Positions 48,215 to 57,618 of a stretch of DNA of 64,000 bases are shown here, piece by piece. The notes beneath the pieces were generated by a model. That model did not search any database. It worked only from the letters and a program-made list of their open reading frames with translations, and was not told the DNA's origin. Each line of letters begins with the position of its first letter. Position 1 is the stretch's first letter. The stretch spans positions 1 to 64,000 of the forward strand of contig NCGG01000014.1 in the NCBI GenBank assembly GCA_002278855.1, in the 5' to 3' direction. The DNA comes from Sphingomonadales bacterium 28-55-16. GTDB lineage: Bacteria; Pseudomonadota; Alphaproteobacteria; Sphingomonadales; Sphingomonadaceae. The translations under genes were made by a program, and so were the position numbers.

Positions 48215-48240
48215 CGTCATTCTGAACTTGTTTCAGGATG
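48215..48240. repeat. REP-like inverted repeat, copy 2
   Basis: CGTCATTCTGAACTTGTTTC followed by AGGATG. The arms TTCTGAA and TTCAGGA enclose CTTGT. It is the same element as at 13057 and 59048 and lies between two convergent genes. Confidence 0.8.
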
Positions 48241-48367
48241 GCGATGGGTATGCAGGGTGACGATCTTTGAAGTCCTGCTCAACGCGGGGCTAGGCGCACG
48301 GAGGGCCGAGCCACTGGCAATCCTCTCCAATCAAATCTTACTTTGCGAGCAAACAAAGCTGGCTTGT

Positions 48368-48814
48368 TTAAGCGCCTTCAACCAACAAAACCGCACCGTC
48401 TGCGCCGATGACTTTGACGCGGGCGCCCAGCGCGGCATCCGCCCCGCGTGCGGACCATATGCTGTCGCCCACCTTGACGCGGCCATTGCCGCTGGTGATG
48501 GCTTCGACAACGGTAACGATTTCACCGGTCAGCCGTGCGCCACGGTTGTTGAGTTTCGTGTCATCGCTTTCAATCGGGTTGTCGTGCAGGAATTTCTTGC
48601 CGGCAAAGACCGTAATCACCGACAAAGTGGCAAACATCGCAACCTGATATGCAACGGTAATCGGTAGGAAATAGTCCAATCCGCCAACGATTAATGCGGC
48701 CAGGCCAAGCCACATGAGAAAAAAGCCAGGCGCAACCATTTCGGCGGCGCCGAGCACAAGGCCAAGTGATAGCCAGAACCAGTGGGTAGAAATTGTGTCG
48801 AGCCAATCTGCCAT
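48368..48814 (-). CDS. NfeD family membrane protein
   Basis: NfeD-like proteins are membrane partners of stomatin/SPFH proteins. The 148-residue protein has two or three hydrophobic helices (about 9-75: HWFWLSLGLVLGAAEMVAPGFFLMWLG, GLDYFLPITVAYQVAMFATLSV in pieces) and a C-terminal OB-fold domain (LTGEIVTVVEAITSGNGRVKVGDSIWSARG). It follows the SPFH gene on the same strand, the usual pairing. ATG 48814 gives MADWLDTI; the open frame upstream translates the hexanucleotide tract and is rejected as a start. Confidence 0.9.
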   Translation of the reverse strand: MADWLDTISTHWFWLSLGLVLGAAEMVAPGFFLMWLGLAALIVGGLDYFLPITVAYQVAMFATLSVITVFAGKKFLHDNPIESDDTKLNNRGARLTGEIVTVVEAITSGNGRVKVGDSIWSARGADAALGARVKVIGADGAVLLVEGA

Positions 48815-48824
48815 TGTGTCACTC

Positions 48825-48851
48825 CCAAAAACCAAAACCAAAACCAAAACC
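48825..48851 (-). repeat. Hexanucleotide tandem repeat upstream of nfeD
   Basis: On the minus strand this is four tandem TTTTGG units (the last with an extra T), ending 11 bases before the nfeD ATG. Short tandem repeats of this type can slip during replication and change the spacing of a ribosome site or promoter. Confidence 0.85.
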
Positions 48852-49010
48852 ACAGACCGCGCTGTATCCCCCGCCTGCAGTGCGACAACACTGGCGGGGG
48901 TAGAAAGGCGCCTATCACCCGCTGTATATTTCTATGCGGTTAGGCATCCTTCTAACGGCGCAGTCGTTTAGCGGCCGCCGTTCAAAGCTGCGGATCGTCA
49001 TCGTTCAGTG

Positions 49011-49931
49011 TTATGCCTGTTTATCCCCTGTGGCCAGTGCCTCTTTCGCCAATTCGCCAATTCCACCAAGCGTACCGATCAATTGCGTTGCTTCAACTGG
49101 GAACAGGATGGTTTTTGCGTTGGGTGAGGTGGCGAACTGGCTGATCGCTTCGGTATATTTCTGCGCGATGAAGTAATTCAACGCCTGCGTGCCCGACGTC
49201 GCGATGGAATCGGATACCATCACGGTTGCTTTCGCCTCTGCCTCTGCTTCGCGTTCGCGTGCCTCTGCATCCCGAAAAGCGGCTTCTTTACGGCCTTCGG
49301 CTTGCAAAATCTGGCTTTGTTTTTCACCTTCCGCACGCAGGATTTCGGCGGCGCGCATACCTTCTGCTTCAAGGATTTGGGCGCGCTTTTCGCGTTCAGC
49401 CTTCATCTGTCGCGCCATCGCATTGGAAATATCGGCAGGGGGGCGAATATCCTTTACCTCGACACGCGTAATCTTGACGCCCCATGGGCTGGTCGCATGA
49501 TCCACAACCGACAGCAGCCGTCCATTGATGTCGTCACGTTTTGACAATGTCTCGTCCAGATCCATGCTGCCCATCACGGTACGCAGATTGGTCGTCGTGA
49601 TCTGCATGATTGCGTTATACAGGTCGGACACTTCATATGCGGCCTTTGCTGCATCGAGCACTTGGAAGAACACAACCGCGTCCACGCCGACCATGGCATT
49701 GTCCTTGGTAATGATTTCCTGCCCGGGGATGTCGAGCACCTGTTCCATGACGTTGACCTTACGCCCGACACGGTCGAAAAACGGGATGATCACAGTAAGA
49801 CCAGGCTGCGCCGAATATGTGTAGCGGCCGAAACGTTCAATTGTGTAAACAAAGCCCTGCCGAACCACAGTAACGCCCATCATAACGAATATGATGGCGA
49901 TTAGGACAAGTAATCCGAAAAAATATTCCAT
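49011..49931 (-). CDS. qmcA: SPFH/stomatin-like protein (QmcA family)
   Basis: SPFH proteins form membrane-associated rings and organise membrane proteases and microdomains. The 306-residue protein has an N-terminal membrane helix (FFGLLVLIAIIFVMMGV), the SPFH domain (about 20-190: VVRQGFVYTIERFGRYT, QEIITKDNAMVGVDAVVFFQV) and a charged coiled coil (about 190-245) rich in EAEG and AEGE repeats. It is co-directional with nfeD, 196 bases upstream of it. Confidence 0.92.
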   Translation of the reverse strand: MEYFFGLLVLIAIIFVMMGVTVVRQGFVYTIERFGRYTYSAQPGLTVIIPFFDRVGRKVNVMEQVLDIPGQEIITKDNAMVGVDAVVFFQVLDAAKAAYEVSDLYNAIMQITTTNLRTVMGSMDLDETLSKRDDINGRLLSVVDHATSPWGVKITRVEVKDIRPPADISNAMARQMKAEREKRAQILEAEGMRAAEILRAEGEKQSQILQAEGRKEAAFRDAEAREREAEAEAKATVMVSDSIATSGTQALNYFIAQKYTEAISQFATSPNAKTILFPVEATQLIGTLGGIGELAKEALATGDKQA

Positions 49932-49986
49932 GAAACCCTCCAGTTCGATGATATCTGAATTGTGATGTCTTGTTGTATATTTTCAA

Positions 49987-50017
49987 GTAAAATCGGACGA
50001 TGCATTCGTCATTTTAC
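49987..50017. repeat. Interrupted palindrome upstream of the SPFH gene
   Basis: GTAAAAT (49987-49993) matches ATTTTAC (50011-50017), and inside it GACGA (49996-50000) matches TCGTC (50006-50010) around TGCAT. It could be an operator or hairpin; it lies 56 bases upstream of the SPFH start. Confidence 0.6.
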
Positions 50018-50158
50018 TACAGATTACAATGTCCCTATTTTATCGAGCTACCTGCATTCTGCTGCATTGGATAATGCCCCTCAATGGTGCCAAAATTTGC
50101 GGCGAGTTGAGGCCAGTACTGCCGAGATAGAGGTCGCTTGATTGAATTGATGCATGTA

Positions 50159-50183
50159 GGGAACCCATTCGACGATAGAGCGT
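50159..50183 (+). promoter_or_regulatory. Predicted EcfG (general stress sigma) promoter
   Basis: GGAAC (50159-50163), sixteen bases, CGTT (50180-50183): an exact match to the alphaproteobacterial EcfG consensus GGAAC-N16/17-CGTT. It lies 50 bases before the M28 peptidase start on the coding strand. The flanks also make a GGGAAC/GTTCCC inverted repeat, so a repressor site is an alternative reading. Confidence 0.7.
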
Positions 50184-50232
50184 TCCCGACATACGATGGG
50201 TGACGTCGTGTCTTAGTCCGGAGCGAACCATC

Positions 50233-51717
50233 ATGCGTCTTGTCCATTCAGCTATTTTCGTGGGTCTTGTTGCCTTGGTGGCAAGTCCAACGCTGTCCAA
50301 AGCTGTAACCGAGGCGGATTTGCGCGCACATATTGCCATTCTTGCAAGCGATGCGTTTGAAGGCCGTAAACCAGGCACAGAAGGTGAAGCCAAAACCGTC
50401 AAATATATTGCCGAGCAATGGGCGCGGGCAGGCGTGAAACCGGCTGCTGCCGATGGCGGCTGGTTTGAACCCGTTCCGCTTATACAACGCGGGCAGGGAC
50501 GTTTTGATTACAGCTTTACCGCTAAAGGCAGGAAGTTACGGGTAGGGTCAGATGACATTGTTCTGATTGGCAAGCAGGCGGATTATATGCGCAGCGATCT
50601 GCCGATGATTTTCGCAGGCGTGGGCGTAAAGGCCGATGGAACCGTTGCTGCCGATGTGGCGGGTAAGGCGGCACTCGTGCTTTTTGATGCCGAAAATGTG
50701 CCCGACAAAATGAAATCGCCTCGCGCGCGGCGTGAGGCATTGGTTGCGGCGGGTGCCGAAGCCGTTATCTTTGTCGGTGACAGCAAAGGCAGTTGGCCAT
50801 CGTTGCGCAGATTGCTGTTGTCGCGCCCGATCTCGCTTGAAAGCCGGGAGACGCGCGCGCCGCTTGAAGGCGCGATCACAAGCGAATTTGCGGTCGGCTT
50901 GGTCACTGCGGCAGGGCAGGATTGGGACACATTGCGTGCCCATGCAAAACAAGCGGATTTTGTCGGTGAAGCACTTGGTATTGATGCAAATTTTAATGTC
51001 AAAACAGATATTTATAGATTTACCAGCTCAAACGTCATCGGCAAAATACCGGGCCGCAAAAAAAACAGCGGCGCATTGCTGTTTATGGGGCATTGGGACC
51101 ATCTCGGCATCTGCGCTCCAGAAGGCGCCCCCGACCGCATCTGCAACGGCGCGGTCGACAATGCCAGCGGCATAGCGGTGATGAACGAAGTGGCGAAGGC
51201 TTTGGCGCAGAAGAAGCATGATCGTGATGTTTACTTTGTGGCGACCACAGCTGAAGAAAGCGGTTTGCTTGGCGCATATGCATTTGCCCAAAAGCCTGTG
51301 CTGCCGTTGGACCAGATTATTCTTGCATTAAACGTCGACACGATCGCCATCGCGCCGCGCGGGTCGAAAGTGGCGATCATTGGCCGTGGGACAACGCCGC
51401 TCGATGCTGTCGTGGAGGCTGTTGCCAAAAAGACGGGCCGTGTGCTTGAGGGTTCGACCGACGCCAATGCCTTTATGCAACGACAGGACGGTTGGGCGCT
51501 CATGCAAAAGGGCGTTCCTGCCTTGATGGTTGGCGGTTCATTTGCGGACCTTGATCTTTTACAGAAATTCTTAGGCAGCGATTATCATGGTCCGAAGGAC
51601 GAGTTGAAGGACACGACCGAACTTGGCGGCGCAGCCGAAGATGCCGACCTGCACATCGCGCTTGGACGCCATTTTGCGGACACGCGAAAATATAAATCGA
51701 AGAAGGCTGGCGATTAA
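50233..51717 (+). CDS. Exported M28 family zinc peptidase
   Basis: M28 enzymes are aminopeptidases or related hydrolases with two zinc ions. The 494-residue protein has a signal peptide (MRLVHSAIFVGLVALVASPTLSKA), a PA-like insert (about 90-230) and the catalytic blocks GHWDHLG, GAVDNASGIAVMNE, TAEESGLLGAYAF and NVDTIA. The ATG at 50233 gives the signal peptide; an in-frame start at 50200 would put residues before it. An EcfG-type promoter lies just upstream, so it may belong to the general stress regulon. Confidence 0.92.
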   Translation: MRLVHSAIFVGLVALVASPTLSKAVTEADLRAHIAILASDAFEGRKPGTEGEAKTVKYIAEQWARAGVKPAAADGGWFEPVPLIQRGQGRFDYSFTAKGRKLRVGSDDIVLIGKQADYMRSDLPMIFAGVGVKADGTVAADVAGKAALVLFDAENVPDKMKSPRARREALVAAGAEAVIFVGDSKGSWPSLRRLLLSRPISLESRETRAPLEGAITSEFAVGLVTAAGQDWDTLRAHAKQADFVGEALGIDANFNVKTDIYRFTSSNVIGKIPGRKKNSGALLFMGHWDHLGICAPEGAPDRICNGAVDNASGIAVMNEVAKALAQKKHDRDVYFVATTAEESGLLGAYAFAQKPVLPLDQIILALNVDTIAIAPRGSKVAIIGRGTTPLDAVVEAVAKKTGRVLEGSTDANAFMQRQDGWALMQKGVPALMVGGSFADLDLLQKFLGSDYHGPKDELKDTTELGGAAEDADLHIALGRHFADTRKYKSKKAGD

Positions 51718-51759
51718 AAGGGTTACTGTTTACATGGGCCGCCACGAATCAAAGCTTAA

Positions 51760-53232
<1,473 letters not shown>

Positions 53233-53235
53233 GAC

Positions 53236-54417
53236 ATGAGGCCCGCGGCGCGCCTGCAATCGGCTATTGAACTGGTCGATCAAATCATACTTGCTGCCCG
53301 CGATGGCGGTGCATCTGCGGACCAGATTGCCAAACGCTTTTTCGCCGAGCGGCGCTATGCGGGGTCAAAAGACCGCCGCGCCGTGCGCGATTTGGCGTGG
53401 GGCGTGATCCGGCGCTTTGGCAAACGTCCATCGACCGCGCGTTCGGCCTTTGCGGCGATGGCGGATGTGGATCCCGAACTGGCCGTGCTTTTTGATGGCA
53501 GCGATTACGGACCAGCGGTCATTGACCCTACCGAAGCGCGTTCCACGGGCGGCGAGTTGCCCAAATGGATAAAGCCTTTGTTCTCCGCACTGGTCGACGA
53601 AACCGAACAAGCGTCCTTGCTTGACCGCGCGCCAATGGACCTGCGGGTGAATGCGCTTAAGGCCCGCCGTGAAGAAGTCGCTGCGGCGTTGCCCGAGGCC
53701 GAAATTTTGCCCGCACTTGAATTTGCGCTGCGCCTGCCCGGCGGCACTGCGATTGACAGCCATCCTGCGGTTGAAAATGGGCAAGTTGAAATTCAGGACT
53801 TGGGCAGCCAACTCATCGTTGAGGCATGTCAGGCAAAGGGTTTGGGTACCGTTCTTGACCTGTGCGCAGGCGCAGGCGGCAAGACGCTTGGCTTGGCGGC
53901 GGCGATGCGTAACGCCGGGCGCTTGATTGCCACCGACACCAACCGCAACCGTTTGGACCAGCTGAAACCGCGTGCGGCGCGGGCCGGGGCAACGAATGTC
54001 GAAACACGACTCCTGAACCCGAACACGGAAAAGGACATGCTGTCCGATCTTAAGGGCGGCTGCGATCTCGTCCTTATTGACGCGCCATGCTCGGGCAGCG
54101 GCACGTGGCGGCGCAATCCCGAAACGCGCTGGCGCCTCGATGCTGCCCGTTTGAAGCGCGTCATTGATGCGCAGGCTAAGCTTCTTGATATCGGTGCGGA
54201 AATGGTCGTTCGCGGTGGGCATTTGGTATATGCAGTATGCTCGCTCATCGAGACTGAGGGCAAAGGGCAAGTGGCAGCCTTTTTGCAATCGCACAAAGGT
54301 TGGCGTGCTGTCGAAACCGGGGTGTCCATGGGACGCGCAGATGGCGACGGCGTGCTGCTGACGCCTATGCACGATGGCAGTGACGGATTTTTCTTCGCGA
54401 GGCTTCAAAAGCTGTGA
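53236..54417 (+). CDS. rsmB: RsmB-type rRNA (cytosine-C5)-methyltransferase
   Basis: RsmB methylates cytosine 967 of 16S rRNA. The 393-residue protein has a helical N-terminal region (about 1-110), the S-adenosylmethionine motif LDLCAGAGGKT (207-217) and the two catalytic cysteines in DAPCSGSGTWRRNPE (Cys285) and YAVCSL (Cys335). The N-terminal NusB-like part is weak, so another RsmB/RsmF-family target is possible. It starts three bases after guaB, and its stop overlaps a GTG of the next frame. Confidence 0.88.
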   Translation: MRPAARLQSAIELVDQIILAARDGGASADQIAKRFFAERRYAGSKDRRAVRDLAWGVIRRFGKRPSTARSAFAAMADVDPELAVLFDGSDYGPAVIDPTEARSTGGELPKWIKPLFSALVDETEQASLLDRAPMDLRVNALKARREEVAAALPEAEILPALEFALRLPGGTAIDSHPAVENGQVEIQDLGSQLIVEACQAKGLGTVLDLCAGAGGKTLGLAAAMRNAGRLIATDTNRNRLDQLKPRAARAGATNVETRLLNPNTEKDMLSDLKGGCDLVLIDAPCSGSGTWRRNPETRWRLDAARLKRVIDAQAKLLDIGAEMVVRGGHLVYAVCSLIETEGKGQVAAFLQSHKGWRAVETGVSMGRADGDGVLLTPMHDGSDGFFFARLQKL

Positions 54418-54452
54418 TAGCGTCGCTCGTCAAACAAATTTGGATATATTTT

Positions 54453-54980
54453 ATGCGTTTTTCGCCTGCCGCTATCGCCCTTTCGCTTACGCTGGCTGTT
54501 ATGTCGAGCGCGAGCATTGGCGGCCGTGCCGACGTCGATGTGGATGCGCGCTCAATCGCATTGGTAAAAACAGGCGATCAGGAAGCGCGCGCTGGCCGTG
54601 TTGATGCAGCGATTGGCTGGTATGAAACTGCGCTTGCGGTCGACCCGCGCAATGGCGCTGCCTATGTTGCCATGGCGCGCGCCGCAAAGGCGCAGGGTCT
54701 CGAGGGTACGGCAATCGGTTTCTACAAAGAAGCGCTTGAACTTGAACCTAATGATCAGATTGCTTTGGCGGAACAGGCAGATGTGCTGATTTCGAAAGGC
54801 GCTTTGGAAATCGCGCGAAAGAACATTGCCCGGTTGAAAATGCTTTGCCGTGCCAATTGTGCTGCCTCAACCCGGCTTTCATCGGCGATTGATGCGGCGT
54901 CACGGAAACAACAGGCGCAGGCCAGCGCCGTTGATCTCAAAGCGACTTTGGGTGCGCCGCCGGAACCAAAAGCGAACTGA
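54453..54980 (+). CDS. Exported tetratricopeptide-repeat protein
   Basis: Function is unknown. The protein (175 residues from this start) has a signal peptide (MRFSPAAIALSLTLAVMSSA) and three TPR-like repeats (about 40-135, such as AAIGWYETALAVDPRNGAAYVAMA in part), so it probably sits in the periplasm as a binding scaffold. ATG 54453 gives a normal signal peptide; a GTG at 54414 overlaps the rsmB stop as GTGA and may be the true coupled start. It converges on rppH with 18 bases between stops. Confidence 0.78.
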   Translation: MRFSPAAIALSLTLAVMSSASIGGRADVDVDARSIALVKTGDQEARAGRVDAAIGWYETALAVDPRNGAAYVAMARAAKAQGLEGTAIGFYKEALELEPNDQIALAEQADVLISKGALEIARKNIARLKMLCRANCAASTRLSSAIDAASRKQQAQASAVDLKATLGAPPEPKAN

Positions 54981-54998
54981 TTACGTTTTGCGCGCGAC

Positions 54999-55484
54999 CT
55001 AAATCAGGTCAGAAAAATCCATCAGAATATTTTCATATAGCCGCTTTTTGAACGGCACGATGAGCTGCGGTAACATCGGCGCATCAATCCACTGCCAGCT
55101 GGTGAACTCCTGATGCTCGGTTGCAATGTTAATGTCGGCGTCGGTGCCTTTGAACCGCATTAAAAACCAGATCTGACGCTGACCGCGATATTTGCCTTTC
55201 CATATCCGCCCGATCATATCGTTGGGTAAATCATAGAAATGTTCATCCCGGCTGCGGGCGAGCACGTCAACCAAGTCCGCGCGGACCCCAGTTTCTTCAA
55301 ACAATTCTCGTAAAGCTGCGGTTTCCGCATCTTCACCATCATCAATGCCCCCCTGCGGCATTTGCCATGCGTCCGTGCCTTCGGGTCGGTCCAAGCGTTG
55401 GCCGACAAATATTTTGCCTTGCATATTGGCGAGCATGATACCTGCGCATGGGCGGTAGGGAAGTTCTTCAAATGATAGGGTCAT
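54999..55484 (-). CDS. rppH: RNA pyrophosphohydrolase RppH
   Basis: RppH removes pyrophosphate from mRNA 5' ends and so starts RNase E decay. The 161-residue Nudix protein has PYRPCAGIMLAN, the substrate loop WQMPQGGI and the Nudix box from Gly45 to Val67 (GGIDDGEDAETAALREL then FEETGV). The ATG overlaps the upstream esterase stop as ATGA. Confidence 0.95.
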   Translation of the reverse strand: MTLSFEELPYRPCAGIMLANMQGKIFVGQRLDRPEGTDAWQMPQGGIDDGEDAETAALRELFEETGVRADLVDVLARSRDEHFYDLPNDMIGRIWKGKYRGQRQIWFLMRFKGTDADINIATEHQEFTSWQWIDAPMLPQLIVPFKKRLYENILMDFSDLI

Positions 55485-56440
55485 GCGGATTTGGTCACAT
55501 CAGATAACATGGTCTTGAGCGCAGCAATATAGCCCTCAATATCGGCTTGAACCGAGGGGATCGCTTGGCGGATGTTGATATGGCCATGGATATTGCCATC
55601 GGCGCTGATATGTTCAACACGAACCCCGGCCTGCTTCAGCTTTGCGACATAAGCCAGCCCCTGATCGCGTAAGGGATCAAGGCTCGCGGTGGTAACAAGG
55701 CTTGGCGGCATGCCTTCTTGCGGAAAATTCAGTGGCTCGGAACGATAGTCACCTAGCGCTGCGGCATGGCCTTCGCCAAAATACGCCATGGCTTCTTCTG
55801 TCAGCAAATAGCCATTGGCAAATTCGCGCATGCTTGGCCAATCGGGATCAAGCGTGACAACGGGATAGATCGGAAACTGCACCAATATGGGAACAGCAGC
55901 GGGCTTGTCGCGCAGCGCCATAGTCGTAATGATCGTCAAGTTTCCACCCGCGCTGTCGCCCGATGTGATGAGGCCAGTGACCTCTAGGCCGAGTTCGGTC
56001 GGGCTGCTCGCAATCCAGCGCGTCGCCGCTTCGCAATCTTCTGCCGGTGCGGGGAATGGATATTCTGGCGATAACCGGTAGTCGATTGAGATGACGGGCA
56101 TGTCCAATAAGCGCGCGACTTCAGCGCAATAAGGCTCATAGGTATAAAGGCTGCCGATCACAAAGCCGCCGCCATGGTAGAACACCATGACTGGGCCCGG
56201 GCCGCGGTCGCTGCGATTGTCATAAAGACGGGCAGGGATATCACCTGCTGGGCCTGGGATCTTAAGGTCGCGAATGACCGCAAGTTCGCCCACAGGCGCA
56301 TCAGCAACGTCACGCATGGCAGACGTGATCGCACGCGCTTCATCCGCCGGGACTTCCCAAAATTTCGGGCCAGGGACTGCGTTCAAAAATTGAAGGAACA
56401 AGGCCACATCGGGGCGGACAAAGGGGGTGGTTTCGGGCAT
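55481..56440 (-). CDS. Alpha/beta hydrolase of the hormone-sensitive lipase (esterase) group
   Basis: A 319-residue cytosolic carboxylesterase-like enzyme. It has the oxyanion motif HGGGF (89-93), nucleophile Ser163 in GDSAGGN, the acid near SLDPLRDQG and the histidine near NIHGH. ATG 56440 is preferred because GGAG lies seven bases before it; in-frame ATGs at 56452 and 56494 are alternatives. The substrate is unknown; there is no signal peptide. It is coupled to rppH by a four-base overlap. Confidence 0.88.
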   Translation of the reverse strand: MPETTPFVRPDVALFLQFLNAVPGPKFWEVPADEARAITSAMRDVADAPVGELAVIRDLKIPGPAGDIPARLYDNRSDRGPGPVMVFYHGGGFVIGSLYTYEPYCAEVARLLDMPVISIDYRLSPEYPFPAPAEDCEAATRWIASSPTELGLEVTGLITSGDSAGGNLTIITTMALRDKPAAVPILVQFPIYPVVTLDPDWPSMREFANGYLLTEEAMAYFGEGHAAALGDYRSEPLNFPQEGMPPSLVTTASLDPLRDQGLAYVAKLKQAGVRVEHISADGNIHGHINIRQAIPSVQADIEGYIAALKTMLSDVTKSA

Positions 56441-56655
56441 CTCAATCTCCATATTTCCCGCGTAATAGGGCGGAGCGCAAGGCAGGTCCAGCATATTGGG
56501 TCGTAAGGCGATTTGGTGTGGACGAAGATACCAAGCGGACAGGCATTCTCAGCTGGTTTGAACGCAAGTTCGTTCTCCGCGCCTCTGCGAGAACAAAATT
56601 GTCATGGCGATAACGCCGTATTGCCAATGCGCCACGATTCCGCCAGCAGCAAAGC

Positions 56656-57618
56656 ATGGATAATCTTACACATAGCCTCGTTGGCGCATTGCTCGGCCAA
56701 ATGGGTTTAAAGCGGAAAACCGGCCTTGCGATGCCGACGCTGATTATAGCGGCCAATATTCCGGATATTGATGCGATCACAACGCTGCTGAGCGGGCAGC
56801 AGCATCTCGCGCTTCGGCGAGGGCTGACGCATGGGCCTATTGCGATACTTTTTCTGCCTCTGCTGTTGTGGGGCGTCATGCTTGCGTTTGACCGCTGGCA
56901 GACACAGCGCGGAAAGCGGCCGGAAAAGCGATTGCCGGTGCATAAGGTCTGGTTGCTGGCGCTCGCCTATATCGGCTGCCTCAGCCATCCGCTGTTCGAT
57001 TGGTTCAACAGCTATGGCATCCGTTTGCTTGAGCCATTTTCAAGCCAGTGGTTTTATGGCGACACTTTGTTCATCATCGACATCTGGTTGTGGGCTGCGC
57101 TGATTGTCGGTGTCTCGGTTTCACTCCGCCGCGAGCCTATGGGTGAAGCACATGGGCGCACGCCTGCTCTGATAAGCTTCGCAGCCATCTGCGCGTATAT
57201 TTTGGTCAATGGCCTTGTAACCGCCCGCGCTGAGCAATTGACGGCTGAGGCCGTGCAGAAAAAGTTCAACCTTGTGCCTACTTTAGTGGTGGCCAATCCG
57301 ATTCCGGTGCAATTTTGGAAGCGCGAGATGCTGTGGCGCGATGGCCGTGTCTATGGGCAGGGAAACTACACCGCATTCAATGACATAATGATCGACGACT
57401 CAGTGCGCGCGCATAATATGCCTATTTCGGATCAAAACGGGTTTGAAACACACATCGCCCGCGGGGCGCCCTTGGTGTTTTGGTCCCGCATGCCGGTCGC
57501 GCAGATGGTGGATAAAGACAATAACCGAGCATTGAAGATATCCGACCAGCGCTTTAGCAATCCATTGGTCGGCGACCGGTTTAGCGCGTTCTTTCCCATC
57601 GGCGACGAAAGCAAATGA
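56656..57618 (+). CDS. DUF457/YdjM-type membrane-bound metal-dependent hydrolase
   Basis: This 320-residue inner-membrane protein has the family histidine-aspartate blocks MDNLTHSLVGALLG, IPDIDAI, GLTHGPIA and LSHPLFDWFNSYG, with four or five hydrophobic helices, then a soluble C-terminal part (about 210-320). E. coli YdjM is LexA-controlled; no SOS box is seen here. It overlaps phrB by four bases (ATGA), so the two are coupled. The biochemical activity of this family is not established. Confidence 0.85.
   Translation: MDNLTHSLVGALLGQMGLKRKTGLAMPTLIIAANIPDIDAITTLLSGQQHLALRRGLTHGPIAILFLPLLLWGVMLAFDRWQTQRGKRPEKRLPVHKVWLLALAYIGCLSHPLFDWFNSYGIRLLEPFSSQWFYGDTLFIIDIWLWAALIVGVSVSLRREPMGEAHGRTPALISFAAICAYILVNGLVTARAEQLTAEAVQKKFNLVPTLVVANPIPVQFWKREMLWRDGRVYGQGNYTAFNDIMIDDSVRAHNMPISDQNGFETHIARGAPLVFWSRMPVAQMVDKDNNRALKISDQRFSNPLVGDRFSAFFPIGDESK

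Larger units (their letters stand above)
49932..50232. other. Divergent intergenic region between SPFH and M28 genes
   Basis: About 300 bases without a convincing gene. It holds a long inverted repeat at 49987-50017 and an EcfG-type promoter at 50159-50183, both listed separately. A 26-codon frame at 50029-50109 is not supported. Confidence 0.7.

Noticed and set aside
50029..50109. A 26-codon frame (MSLFYRATCILLHW...) in the SPFH–M28 gap, faintly like the start of a cytochrome b561
   Set aside because: It is too short, has no ribosome site and no continuation in other frames, so a gene remnant cannot be supported.
56572..56594. GTTCTC/GAGAAC inverted repeat upstream of the DUF457-phrB pair, considered as an SOS box
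   Set aside because: The alphaproteobacterial LexA site is a direct repeat GTTC-N7-GTTC; the spacing and orientation do not fit.
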